This document shows positions 25,050 through 37,121 of a stretch of DNA of 64,000 nucleotides, in pieces; position 1 is the stretch's first letter, and each line of letters opens with the position of its first letter. The translations under genes and the position numbers were made by a program. The stretch is from Progne subis subis (taxonomy: Eukaryota > Chordata > Aves > Passeriformes > Hirundinidae), in NCBI GenBank assembly GCA_022316685.1, contig JAKJHU010000030.1:9574860-9638859 (forward strand). Reading direction: 5' to 3'. The notes under the pieces were generated by a model. That model was not told where the DNA came from, ran no database searches, and was given only the letters and a program-made list of their open reading frames with translations.

Positions 25050-25490
25050 ATTAGTTGGAACAAAAGCTGGAGGGCAGAGAAGGGCAACACAGCTGGAGAT
25101 AGGGCTGGAAGGCATGCTAGTGACAACTAGCTAAGGACACTATGTTTGTCTGGTTTGGAGAAAAGAATGCTGAAGATAGACCTTATTGCTCTCTACAGCT
25201 TCCTGAAGAGGGGTGAAGAGGGGACAGAGAGACAGAGATGATGAACTTTTCTTCTTGGGACACGTCATGGTTCAGAGTTGCACCAAATGAGATTTAGACT
25301 GGACATTTGGATGCATTTATTTACCAAGAGGATCATCAAATGGTGGAACAGACTTCCTGAGAGAGGTATTTGATGCCTCAAGCCTGTCAGTCCTCAAAAG
25401 GCATTTGGAAAACATGCTTTAACATCTCGGTAGCCCTGAAGTAGTCAAGCAGCTGGATTAGATGATCGCTGCAAACCTCTCACAAATGAA
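25050..25490 (+). mobile_element. CR1 LINE 3' fragment
   Basis: CR1 3' region in + orientation. Landmarks are the ctggagggcagagaagggcaac block, gaccttattgctctctacag, cttcctgaagagg, agatttagactggacattt, a ggtggaacagacttcctgag block and a ctggattagatgatcgc terminus. Diverged, with no coding potential. Confidence 0.88.
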
Positions 25491-26530
25491 ACTTTTCTTA
25501 TTTTTTGCTTCTTCTTTTCCCCTTTTTTCTTTACATTACTCAGAAACTTGATCTCAGTTCTTCAATATCTTCAATATCTGTCTGTACTCTGACATCAAGT
25601 ACTCTATATCAAGCACCTTCAGAGTCTCTAAATGTTTTCTTTCTTAGAAGTTTCAGTTGGGTCAGTTGAATAATTGACTTCTAAATTTAAATCTGTATAT
25701 TTCCAAATTAAATTGTGCTTGTCTCAGTAGATGTAAAATTACCCAGTATCTAGCCTGCTGCCCTTATGGGAAATACCACCTATTAATGTGATCCTTGTTC
25801 AATGTAACTTCACAATTATAAACTGCCTCTACACTTTGTTTTGGTCCAGAATCAGGTGATGGTGTCAATGTTGGCCAGTCCTGGCTGAACTGTAAATTCA
25901 GGATCCCTGAGGTAGATAAAATGAGGCTTTGCTCCTTCTCTTGGGAAAAGGAAGGGAATGCAACATTAAAAAAGTGTATTCTCTAGCATTATTGAATTAT
26001 TGAATGTTTTAAATTTGATTGTCTCTAACTGGTTTTTCATTCCACAGAAGAAAGTAAGCTGTTCTCAGACTCAAATAATTAACATATTCTAAAAAATGTT
26101 TATAAGTTAAGCATGATACCTGAATATTCTTGGATGTCTTAATGCCTGTCACAAAATTAATCTTAAGATTTCATTGGAATTTTAACTGCAGACTAGAAGG
26201 TCTGACATATACATGATATAACGTGCCTTTTCAAAAGTTTTACATCCAGCCCCCCCAGAAAAAGTGTATTTTCAATTGAGAAAAACTAAATTATTCCCCT
26301 TTAAAAAATATATATGAAAATTTCTTCATGAAAAATAATCTACATGAATTAAAGATTACCATCATACACATTGTTTGGGGAAGAAGTTCCTAGAAAAAAA
26401 TGAAAGACCTATGTGAGAGAAGCGTGAAATACTGCTTCTTTAGATTAGGAAAAGCTGTTTCTTATTAATGTTATTGCACTCATGAGCAATCCTGCACCTG
26501 AATGAATTTATTTTTCTCTCTTTAAAAAAA
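25491..26530. other. AT-rich DNA without recognised feature
   Basis: No gene or repeat family recognised. Confidence 0.45.
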
Positions 26531-26690
26531 GAGACCATTCCAGTCCAATCATCAACCCAGCACTATCTCTGTAACCTAAATGACTAAAAGAGATCACTCA
26601 GTGACAGATTCAGACACCTCTTAAACACCTCCAGGGATGGTGACTCCATCACCTTTCTGAGCAATGTATTCCAGCGCCTGACTACCTAAC
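26531..26690 (-). mobile_element. Short CR1 LINE 3' fragment on -
   Basis: Antisense CR1 3' end: ccattccagtccaatcatc, caacccagcacta, cacctccagggatggtgac, ccatcacctttctgagcaat and ccagcgcctgac. The order and spacing match the last 160 bp of CR1. Confidence 0.85.
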
Positions 26691-28498
26691 ATGTAGTAAC
26701 ATATACCTAACATTATCATCACGCCTGTTAACACTCCTTATAGAAAAAAAATTAAAACAAAAGTAACATCCACCACAAAATAAAGAGCAAATCTAAGCGA
26801 CAGCAATATTTTGTACCACAAGTCAAAATAACAGGTTTTACACATTCATGCACTTGGTGAGTCTTGCTATTCATTAACACTCAGAATTTCCCAGGTGATT
26901 GTACAGAAGTTTGGTAGATATTCTTCTTTAATCACCAGATATTGACAGGGATCTGTACAGACTCTGTACTGTAAAGCTTCTCAATTCTTTCTGCATAAAA
27001 GATAAATTATTTTAAAAAATTATTTCATGGTTTCACCTATCTCAATTGTAATCTTTCCAGTGGAGGTAGAATAAAGTAAGTCTAAGTGCAAGAGGTATAT
27101 TTCAGTAAGGTTTTAAATATGAGCCAGTAAAATTCATTGTGTGAGGACAGGATAAAGAAGGAAATTATTTATCACCATGTGGGTAGAAGAATCAAACTTT
27201 TCCTCCTGCCTCTACCCTACACTGCTTTTTGGGAATGTGTCTTTTGTTTAAAATATTTCATTTTATGATGTACAAAAGGGAATTCTGTCATGTAAATGGC
27301 AAAAATTTGGTCTGAGAAATGCACTGTGCAATGCACATCAGCAAATAGATAGCAAAATAAACCAATTCAATAACGTTGATTAAATGATCAATGAAAAAAG
27401 GCAGGCAATCTTTCACTTAGTTTCATTTGTCCGTCATATTTGTGATATTCAGCTGTACTCCAAAAATGTGTCTTAATCTTCCTTCTCAAAACTAAATAAA
27501 AAATTACAAGATTTAGCAAATGTATTTAAGTAACCTGATTAAAAGTTAGCTGGCATAAGACTGCATGAAAAAACAGTAAAGAAAAAGAACATTTTTGCTG
27601 TGATTTCCAGCGTTTGTCAGCTGCTAAAAAACCTGGAAGAAACAACAGATAAAGGACTTCCTAAATTTTTTTGTGTGCCTTTCTGAAAAAACTGAATGGA
27701 TCTCAAGTATTTTTACTGACTTAGGCACATTGTTTGCTGTTTTAATCTAAAAGAGTGGTTTGCATAATAGCCTAAATGGGTTGTTATTGCTGTTTTTCAG
27801 GCCTCTGGCACTTTGTTGCTTTTTGCAACTGGCTGCTGTATGTGTGCTTTGAAGCTGACCTTCTAATCAGAATGAAAAGTAGTTTAAATCTTTCCCACTG
27901 ATGCTGGGTCATTACAAAAATAAGAGGCAAATTTCATAGAGACCAAAGGTGACTAGAAAATAGCACTACTTACCAAGAAGGGGTTTAATGTTATTTGTTT
28001 AATGTAAAATACATAAGGAACAAGTTGTAACACTGAAAATTTTTTGCTAGATATAAGGAAAAGCAAATTATGCAAATAGCAATGCAACAGGATGGCCTGT
28101 GTATATGGAATCTCTACCCTTGTAAATATTTACAATTCAGCTAGATAAGACCCTCAGCAACCTTAACTGACTTCAAAGTCAGCCTTAGTCTAAGAAAACA
28201 GATTAGAGGACTTCCAGCTATATTAGTCCATGAGTCTGACTAGGCTTTCCAAAAAACCAGATTTTAAGACCTGGATTACTTTTTCTGGGCAGGGGGCTTC
28301 TGTATGTGTTGGTAAAAATTGGATGCATGCCCAGCAATAGTTTTGACCATGGGTACCTATCAAAGCTTTAGACCCCTAAGCAAAAGAAGCAATATTTTAC
28401 CTAATTTGCAATTTAGTTAATCTAAGGGTCCATTTAAACCCTGGACTTGACTGGTATTTAAGGTCTATCATCACTTAAAAAAAACAAAAGCAAGGAAA
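26691..28498. other. AT-rich DNA without recognised feature
   Basis: No exon, RNA gene or repeat family recognised. Stop codons are dense in all six frames. Confidence 0.5.
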
Positions 28499-30128
28499 AC
28501 CAATGTCATGGGTTGGCACAGTTTGGTTTTTAGTTAGGGAGGAATGTGGAGGGTTTTTTTCCTGTCAGGATCTTGGAATTGTTTTAGAAAGGACAGGGAC
28601 TTATCAGAAGGCTAATTTGGGATATTGGCATCTGTTTTGACCACTGAGAATGTTTAACGTGACTTTCGGAAGTACTCATATAAACCCTGATTTCATGAAG
28701 GTAAAGCCCTTTTTCCTTCTGGTCAGCTGAACAGGTAACATCGAGTTGGGCCTGCTGCTCCCCCCACCTTTGTGAGGGGAGCTGGCCCTGAGGCCTGGCC
28801 GGGCTCCATCGGCTCCTGGCGGGGGAGGAGAAGTTGCAGCGTAACATCAACCACTTTTTTCAACTTCCTTGGAGCCCCTGGAGTCCCTGGAGCAGGGAGG
28901 GATCTCTGCCAGGCCCCTGATAAAAGCTATGGGCCCGTTTAGGCCGAAGCTGCCCTGATTGTCACTGAGGGCTGGGCAGAGCTTTTCCCACCCCTCCTCT
29001 CCTCGCGTGATTCCAGACAGAGAAAGAAAAAGAGTGGAAGGGAGGAAACCCGGGCCAATCTGAAGTGCAGCAGCAGAAAGAGACTGCTGCCCAACCCATG
29101 GCAGAGAGCACATGGCCACTGCAGGCCTGGGCAGATTTAACTTTTTCCTGGCAACATGAAGGCCAAGGCCTAACCCTTCCCTAAGAGAGAAAAGAAAGAG
29201 ACAGAGTGGATGTAGAAAAGGAACCACATGAAGTCAGTGGAGCAAGAGTAAAAGAACTGATAAAGATTATTAGAAAGAGGGATCGAGGATCTGGACATTT
29301 TTAACCGGACTTTTCTGGGGTAAACTATGGAGAAATGGATTGTTTCTTGTAACAACTTAATGTTGTTTGGGGGAATGCTGGTTCTAATCAAGTTAGGAAT
29401 TGACATGACTGAGATTTAAGTGAGGGTCTCAAAGTCCTTAGTTCCTGGAGTAAAAGGAAGTCTCAGCCTTTGAGACAAAGATGATTTTAGAGAAAAAGTG
29501 ATTAGAAACCCTCAGCTCCTGGGGTAAAAAGAGGTCTCAGCCTTTGAGATGAAGATGATTTTAGAGAGAGAAGAAGAGAATCCTTGTTTTGTACTAGAAG
29601 AAGCATTCCTAAACAGTACCCTAGATACACTGAGAGGCCCATAAGCAGCCAAGGGAAAGGCTGCTAAGGGGTGGGACTGCACAATCTGCAAAAAATTCTG
29701 GGCAGTTGCAGGTTTGTGACGTTGGGAGCCACTAGACTGTTTTTGTCTTGTGGTGAATGTCTCAGTGGGATCATGGGACTCTAGAGAGACTCCTCTCCCA
29801 GAGTGATGAAAGATTATGTTTAAAGGGTGAAACTGACTGAAAATCACAGGTTGTGTCTCTATGCTGTTTTGTAGGAAAATTAACAGTTTGTAGGGGGAGA
29901 GAGAAGTATTTTGAAGTTTTTTGGGGTTTTTTTTTTGTTTTTTTTTGGTTTTTTTTCAACTTATTTTTCCTTTTCCATTCTTTTAGTGTGTGTTAATAAA
30001 ACTTTTTGTTTATTTTTAGCCTGGTTTGCTTTGTTGTGACCTTCTCCCACAAAAAGAGAATAAACACTAAGACCACTACACTAAATTTGGCAACCAAAAT
30101 TTAGCGAACATGTAACCACTACAACCAA
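28499..30128 (+). mobile_element. Long solo LTR (about 1.6 kb), family H
   Basis: The element starts tgtcatggg at 28504 and most likely ends accactaca at 30123, flanked by the 5-bp direct repeat accaa at 28499-28503 and 30124-30128. A late aataaa lies near 30059 and another at about 29995, so it reads on +. The 5-bp duplication would fit ERVL- or ERV1-type integration. An alternative end is the identical accactaca at 30080. The following ttggcaaccaaaat would then be start-of-internal sequence. The right flank is A/C-rich, so the duplication could be chance. Within it, 29436-29509 is tandemly duplicated. Open frames on - (28584-29847) are shadows. Confidence 0.65.
29436..29573. repeat. Tandem duplication (74-bp period) inside LTR H
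   Basis: Two imperfect copies begin at 29436 and 29510. Shared words are aagtctcagcctttgaga versus aggtctcagcctttgaga, then aagatgattttagaga. The offset is 74 bases throughout. Confidence 0.9.
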
Positions 30129-30250
30129 CCAATCAAAAAACCCCCAAACAAGAAAATAAAAGCAAACAAAACAAACAAACAAACAAACAAACAAAAAACA
30201 AAACCAAAAAACAACCAAACAAAAAACCAGCAAAATAAAAAAAAAAATCT
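30129..30250. repeat. (CAAA)n / A-C-rich tract
   Basis: About 120 bases almost without G or T, with a core of caaacaaacaaacaaa units. On - it is G+T-rich and gives spurious Phe/Cys/Val-rich frames. Confidence 0.92.
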
Positions 30251-31827
30251 CCAAAAAGTGCATGGGGAAATTTTAGTGGTGTTTGCAATAGCCATACAGC
30301 TGTATAGAAATACACCAAAGCCAACCAACCAGAAACAGAAGAAACATGTACATCATCCTTTCTTAGATACATACCACTGATTTAGAATGGGGTAGCTATT
30401 TCTTGTAAAAGTAAGTTTAAAAAGAGAAGTGACTATCACTTCTAAGATACAGGAAAATAAAACATGTTAAAAGAATTTCTAAGGTGCGGAAGATTTCAAA
30501 TTAATGTTCTCTCTGCTTAAAGGATTGAAATAATTTTTTATTTCTTAAAATATTACTGTGACTTTTTAGCAGTGGATTTGTGATTCATTATGCCAGAGAG
30601 AAAAGAAATAAGACTGTGTAGCTTTATGGAAGCTGTTTTTGACTGCTTATGTATCTGGTTCCTCAGATGTGGTAGATGTTCTAATATAAATATGTATAAA
30701 TACATGCATATACATATATATCTTAAAAAAAAAAACCAGAAAAATTATTGTAGAAAAGCAAACTTTATTGGTACAGCTCAACATCATCTTCCCTGGGCTT
30801 GAAAAATTTGTGGATGACTGGTTTACTCACATATGATACTCTAATGAGTTAAAAAGAAAGAGGATAATCTATGTCAGCAAAGCATTTGTAGCAATGCTTT
30901 TAGTCAATTATTAGAAAGGAAAGTATAAAAAAAATATTGTTTTTGAAAAAGTAGCATTATGACATTAATAGTTCTCTTGCACACAAAACTTTTCTCTAAT
31001 CCTCTGACAATGCAGAAGGTTATCAGATGATGTCTGTTAGGAATGAGTATTTTTAAATCAGCAGCTCTAGCTGTCTTGAATCTGTGTGTCCTAAAAGGTA
31101 CATAGATCTTAGTATCCTGATTTCTTGTGTACTTCTTAATGTGGTGACCAAAACACCACAAAATCAATAGATATATCCTTGGCAGGATATTTTTGTCATC
31201 CAGATAATTTTCAAATACATCCAGGAACTATGGGTCACTTCCAAAGGTGATTTTTTCATCACTTTCAAAGTTTGACGTACCACACTGCTGTTACTCAAGA
31301 GTCTAATAGAGAAATCCAACAGATTAAAAAATCCAACAGCTATTTATTAATGTATATCTGTCAAATCCATCTTCTCATCTGATTGATATCCAGTAAATGC
31401 CAAAATCCTGAGAGAACCCACAAGCTAAGATTTGCTTCACTTCCTTTTATTTCTGATACTACTACTCATGCAGTTTTAACTCTGAAAGAAGGTTTTCAGC
31501 CTATTTTAAAAGGTTAGTCTTAGAAAATGAACTTTCATGTAATCTAATATTAGTTAATACCTTTCAGATTCTTCAAAGTCTACTAATCATCTGTAAAAGC
31601 CACTTAAAACACTGTTCAAAGCCATAACAAGCATCCATTTTCAGATAAAACTGCTAGTCTTAACCTTTCATCTAGTTGTGTACAGTTAGTATTTTCTTTC
31701 ATCATGAACAGATAATATCCAAAACAAATAGGGTCTCTAGCTTGAGATGAATATTGTACAGATCTGACCAATATATACTAACTGATCTAAACCATGTATA
31801 CTATACTTATGAATTTATCTGAACAAT
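30251..31827. other. AT-rich DNA without recognised feature
   Basis: No gene recognised. The 87-codon frame on - at 30904-31167 has no family signature. Confidence 0.45.
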
Positions 31828-32482
31828 TGTCCTCGGGTGACTTTATGATGCTTGTATCCCCAATTGTCTGTTCTGTTTGTGTTGGGTGTTGTGTTCTGTT
31901 ACTTTTAAGTCTGGTTCTGAGAGTGAAGTGGGGGAAAGAAGAAGCGCTGAGTTTGTTTTCAGAAACTGAACTCACTCCTCTGCATTTTGCTCCTGGATTG
32001 TGTTCATCTGGAGCACAGACAGACAGCTGGGTCAGAGGTCTCTGCTTTTAGTTAGTTTTTAGCTAGCTCAGGCAAAGAAGTTCCCTGGACTTTTTTTTTT
32101 TTTTCTTTTTCTTGGGACTGTTTAAACCGGTCCTGGACTCAAAAACCCAGAGAGACACCTGGATCTCACAACTGTGGCCCACCAGGGTGCAGGATGGCCT
32201 TTTCCAGTGCTGGAGGGTCTGACAAGAGACTAGGTGAGCTGAGCTGCAACCCATGGCTAGGATGTTCTGAGTTTGCCATCTCACTTTGGAAAAACGAGAG
32301 GTTTTATTGTCTCATATTATTAATTTTTATGCTTGTGGGCACTTTGTTGAATAAATAATTTTTTCCACTTTTCTCGAAAGAGATTTTTTTCCTGGACCGA
32401 TTTGGGAGTGGCCATTTGGGTTCGCTTTTCCAGAGGAACCACATTTGGAGGTTTCCTCCCAAATTTGCCCTAAACCAGGACA
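31828..32482 (+). mobile_element. 5' LTR of an ERVL-like element
   Basis: This LTR (655 bp) begins tgtcctcggg and ends aaaccaggaca, so its termini are the inverted pair tgtcct/aggaca. An AATAAA-type signal (gaataaataa near 32350) precedes a U5-like stretch. A primer-binding-site-like sequence follows at 32495-32512, so this is a 5' LTR with attached internal sequence in + orientation. A T run at 32091-32104 lies in U3. Family membership as ERVL-like is inferred from the LTR length, its termini and the following leader. No intact reading frame is present. Confidence 0.75.
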
Positions 32483-32494
32483 AATATCTTTTAT

Positions 32495-32512
32495 TGGCAC
32501 CCAATGTGAGGC
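32495..32512 (+). other. Decayed primer-binding site, tRNA-Lys type
   Basis: The 18 bases tggcacccaatgtgaggc differ from the standard tRNA-Lys(1,2) primer-binding site only by changes of the C-to-T / G-to-A kind, as expected from CpG decay and ageing. It lies 12 bases after the LTR end, a plausible spacing. This fixes both the element's orientation and its retroviral origin. Confidence 0.75.
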
Positions 32513-33052
32513 ATTAGAAAGTGGAAAAAAAACTTGTTCTGACTGCATTTTGGTTGTACTTTGTGTGGGGATAAAGCAGTCAGTAGCCATGTTGCTGCTT
32601 GAATTTGTAATGTCTCTTGGGGTGGAGTCCTTCCTGTGTTTCTGTTCCCTAGGTTTTTTGAGGTTTTAATACCTTTCCGGTCCCTAGGTTTATTTTCTTA
32701 TCCGGAAATAGCTCCAGTATTGTCCCTAACATGTAGTTTTTATAGTAGAGGTGCACGAATTAGAATAGCTATTTTGCTGGGCTCAGTGATAATGATTTAT
32801 AGAAAGTTTATAAAGGTACTGGAGTTTGTGCCAGCTATGTTTGGTTTATGGTTTCTTTGTCCTACTCTGCATCCTAGTCTCAACAGCATGTTTCGGGGAT
32901 TTATTAGTAATTGCACCCAGTTTGTTAGAGGAGGAGTAGGGAATGAAGCTTTTCAGTCTTTTCTTTCGCTCTTCTCTCTTGAATCAGTTATATAACTTTT
33001 TGAGAATGTTCAGTTTCCCCTGAATGTTAAAAATCCCATCTTCCTGGTATTT
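32513..33052 (+). mobile_element. Retroviral leader / internal remnant
   Basis: This is continuous with the primer-binding site and ends where family B copy 1 is inserted. I see no gag motif (no major homology region, no zinc knuckle). The 119-codon frame at 32636-32995 is F/L/S-rich without a domain. It is best read as untranslated leader plus decayed sequence. Whether the element resumes beyond 33588 is not clear. Confidence 0.55.
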
Positions 33053-33594
33053 TGTTGTTGTGCATTATTTGGGTTTATATTGTATTTCATTTTTATATTG
33101 GGTTTTGTAATGGTTTCTTCTGTACCCCCCCTGTTGCCCTGTAAAATGTATCATCACAAGGTTTGTCCCTGCTCCATTTCCCTGCCCATTCTCCCACTCT
33201 GGAATGTAATCCAACTCTGTTCCACTCCCACCTTATCCCTGATCGGGAAGTGGCTTGTCCCTGCCTCTAGCCCCTTCCCCCTGGATAAAAACCAGGAAGA
33301 GCACATAGAAAAACCTTTTGGCTTCAGGACAGGGACAGGGATGGGGGCTCAGGACCCTGTGGGGGCAGGACCACAGAAGAAGGACTGAATAAAGCCCTAG
33401 TTCCCCCTGACTCAAGTGCAGACTCTTTCCTTTGCCATCAATGACGGCCTGCTCTCTCTAAAGGAAAAGGTCCACTGCCACTCTGGGATCTTTAAGGCCC
33501 TAGGAAAAAAAACCTTCCAACTGTGGTTTGTTTCTCAAGCTACCCGAGGAAAAACGGAGCAGGGGCTCTGAGAGAGAGCAACACTGCAGTATGG
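33047..33594 (+). mobile_element. Solo LTR, class II-like family B copy 1 (536 bp)
   Basis: The LTR is 33053-33588, from tgttgttgtgcatt to caacactgca. The flanks gtattt (33047-33052) and gtatgg (33589-33594) agree at four of six positions, so the duplication is imperfect. A TATA-like ggataaaaa lies near 33292 and aataaa at 33388-33393. It shares tggaatgtaatccaactctg and cactcccaccttatc blocks with the copies at 43350 and 52090. It lies next to, and probably inside, the older ERVL-like element. Confidence 0.82.
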
Positions 33595-34389
33595 TACTTC
33601 TGCAGGCTGGTCATGTCCCAAAGCTAAGCACAGCATTCTTCCACAGAAGAATACTCTGTCAGACCAGCCAGGACAATGTGGGATGGAGATGCTTACGTCT
33701 TCAAAAATGACAGGTTCTGGGGTGAATGAATAGATATTAGGAAATCAGCTTGTATCTCCACACCTCTTTTGCCTACACAGTTTGCACACAGGAGAAATAA
33801 TGAGTTAGAGTCAAGTAGGTAGCAGGAGGTCTGTGTCTACCTGTCACTGCCAATAAAAATTGTCAATGAAATATTGTTTCATCTTGGGAACACTGAAAGG
33901 ACAATTCTCTGCAGTGGCACCTCTGACCATAATTCCATGAGTTTTCTTCTGTGAGATGGGATTGTCAAATGAACAAGAGATTATTTTAATTACTATTTTG
34001 TTATTATTACCCAGCCTTAGATGCATGTGTTTGTCTCCTTGACATCTTGCAAATATCCATCTGCAACACACTAATGCTGCACACTTTAAGATTCCTTTTA
34101 CAAAATTTTGCAGTAGGGAAAAACATAGTATAAAAAAATGGAATTACTTAGTACAAAACATCATTGGATTTGGAATTGTCATCTGTCTTATCCAGAGTGG
34201 CAAAAGCTCATTTATTTCTACCTGATGAAGGATTTGGGACAAATAAGATCATCTGACACTTTGATTACAAACACAATACACTATCCTATACTGAGTTAAT
34301 ACATATTCACAGAAAAACATATGCCTGAAGTAATTTTTTAATCTTCACTCAAAAAGCCTGGGCTGTGGAGCACTTTTTATAAAGATATG
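33595..34389. other. Unassigned DNA after LTR B1
   Basis: The first 130 bp are GC-richer than the rest and could be more of the interrupted ERVL-like element, but I see no diagnostic motif. The remainder is ordinary AT-rich sequence. Confidence 0.4.
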
Positions 34390-35058
34390 TGATACTGTGT
34401 CTGGTTCTGTTCCCGCTCCGGGCGGGAGCTGACCTCCAGCTAGCTCGGGTCAACACAGCCACAGAATGTTTCCAGTTCCTTTCGGCTTCTCGGTGTAGCA
34501 GCTGTATCCAATAGTGTTGTGACAGTCAACAGCAGCAGAAGAGAAAAGGCTGGCTTTCAGCTTGGCAAGTTAAAAGATGTTTGTTAGCTCAAGAGTTGAG
34601 GAGCAGAGAGCTCCGAGCTCGGAGGTGAGCGGCTGAGAGCTGAAAGAGACTCTTTTCCTCCCTCCTACCCCCTATAAGCGGGGGAGGGGTTCCAGGGAGG
34701 ATACAACAAGACAACAAATCAGGGGATCCAGGGGGTAACAAGGTGTGCCCACCCCCAAGCCTCGGACCACTAAAATCCAGAGGAAAAGAATTCCCCCCAG
34801 GGGGCCTATCACCTGAAGCCCTCTCCCTGAGATTTCGCAATCTGGGAGGGCTCCTCAAAGTTATAGACAGGCTGCCCCAGAGCAAGGGGGGGCAGAGGGG
34901 ATGTTACAAGTCATGTGAGGAGTGGGAGGACTGACACAAAACACCTTATTATACAGACAACACAAAAGGGATACAGAATTGGGGATACAGTGAAATGAAC
35001 CATAACATAAACTTCTTACAAAAACCTAATAAAACAGTTCTGCACCACCACACAATAC
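34390..35058 (-). mobile_element. Solo LTR, ERVK-like family A copy 4 (657 bp)
   Basis: On + it runs 34396-35052, from tgtgtctgg to gcaccaccaca, in minus orientation. The flanks tgatac (34390-34395) and caatac (35053-35058) match at four of six sites, with two transitions. On - the TATA-like cttataggg region (near 34672) is present, but the poly-A signal reads aacaaa (tttgtt at 34580-34585 on +) where copies 2 and 6 keep aataaa. It is very similar along its length to copies 2 and 6. No internal sequence is attached. Confidence 0.87.
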
Positions 35059-37121
35059 GGTATCAGCTTAACAAGCTCTTTACTTATTACATTTTTATTC
35101 TTGAAACTTGAAATTCAAGGAATCAATTTTTCCTCATACTGAATTACTATCTATCTACTCGTATATTCTGTGCTGCTGATTTGGAAATTAATAGCATGCA
35201 GAAATTACCTCCTACTTGTAACTATGAAATGGTAACAAACCATGTAAAATATATATAAAGTCAACTAGATTTTCATTTGGAAAATGAAGCCCTCTTGAAA
35301 TATTCCAACTGGTAACAATTTTGTTTTAATAATTTTCCTTTTTACTGATCTTGTTATTCCTTGTTGTTTTACACCATCTCTCAACACTTTTTAAAATTCT
35401 TTTTCTGACATACAGAAATCTTTCCTGACATGCAACAATCTTTTGAAATAATGGCTCCATTTGTGTCTCTCAGACTCAGGCTATTGCATCCGCAAATGTT
35501 GGAGTTGGGACAAATCACCTTTTTAAAATACATTTTTCTTCTGCTGCTTCAACTGCAACAGAAATTATAATAGTGGGAAAGAAGTGTGATGGAGGAGAAT
35601 AAGGAAATTTTTTCCTAATGCTGCCCTTGTGTGCTAGTTTTGTGTTTATTTATATTTTTTAATTTGTATTTTATCTTTATCTTTATTTATCTTTTAGTTT
35701 TATTCTCCCTAAAGGAAATGGATTCTCTCTCAGGCTGAAAGTTTATGAGAGATCAATAAGAAAATCAAGACAGAAGTTGAAAGTGAAAGGAGCAGGGTTT
35801 TTAATTAATTTCAAATGCTTCTAGATTGAGGTCTTATTTTGGCACTAATCAATTCAAAATGTGTATCTGCCACCGATAAAATTATATACTGTGCCTTAAC
35901 TGACATGCAAGTTTTTCTATGAAGTGTGCTTGGTAAAGCTTTTAATAAATTTTAACTTAATAAAACCCAACTTTCATTGGAATAACTACAGCCACTCCAA
36001 AATGAAACATACTTTTGACAGCTCAGGTCGTATTGATTAACAAAATCATCAGAAATTATGAAAACTCATCTTCCAGACTGTTACTAAAGAGAGAACATCT
36101 CAAAACCTGTATCTATTTTAAATCCTTTTCTGTGATTTAGGTTGAGTTGCTTGTTTCTTTTGAAATGTCTTCAAGTTCAAGTCAAGAGCACCAGAACTCT
36201 CTTATCAGCTGAAGGAAGGCAGTCCAAGGCTGGTCACAAATAATGGTTTCTGGGGTAGGAAACTGTCTAAAATCCTCAGTGAGGAACTGCTCAGTTATTT
36301 TAATTCACATTTCTACCAACCTCTTTTCCTTACTGTTGCTGTTATTATTTTTCTGTTGTTGTTGTTGTTGAATTACTCAGCTCTTTGTTTTTGTTTTTGT
36401 TTTGCTTTTCTGCTGCTAAATAATTTACCTGATACCATATACAAAATTGTTCTACATAGAAGCAGCTGGGAAAAAAGAGTGACAGACATGCATCACTATG
36501 TAGACAAATCATTCATTTGGACTTCATGATGTTCTAACTATATCTTTTATATTACCCTTAAACCTGTATAGAAATTGTATTACCCTTGGCTCCTAGAAAA
36601 GAGACCAGATGATCATGGGAATTTAGGCACAGAAATCCAAAAAGATCATATCGTAGGACTGTTCCTCACTCTAACCGACAGTTGTGGAGCAACTACAGTA
36701 AGCATCCTTAGAAATTAAATATGTAGTGAGATCTTCTCATTCTAAAATGTGACTTCAAGCAATAATGCTTCATATTTTTATGAGAAAGCGTTTTAATTTA
36801 CATTCATGTAACTGATGCACTTTTCTTGTGAATTTTACTGCCATTTCAATAACTCTTTAAAAAGGGTTTTAAAAGATGATAGAATTTTAAACTAAATGCT
36901 CATAAATAGATGTATGGAATATGCTGTTAAGATATATGTTTTAAGAGGTAGTGTTAGAGTGTCAAGTTATCTGCAAAAGTTATAGTTAAAAATGCAACGA
37001 GAAAAGATTCATAGAAGACTTGCTTTTTTCCCCATATCATATTTATGGCAGAAACAATGAATATTTTGAATTCTTTGAGCGGGGAATACATCTAGCTATT
37101 TGATTCTTGGATAAACTGAAT
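35059..37121. other. AT-rich DNA without recognised gene
   Basis: It includes a short (TTG)n run at 36354-36370. No exon or repeat family recognised. Confidence 0.5.

Noticed and set aside
29420..29580. Regular repeats considered as a CRISPR-like array
   Set aside because: Only two imperfect contiguous units with no spacers, inside an LTR of a vertebrate genome.
32471..32482. taaaccaggaca read as the start of a minus-strand tgtcctgg LTR
   Set aside because: The + orientation explains more: a matching tgtcct start at 31828, a poly-A signal before the end, and a primer-binding site just after it.
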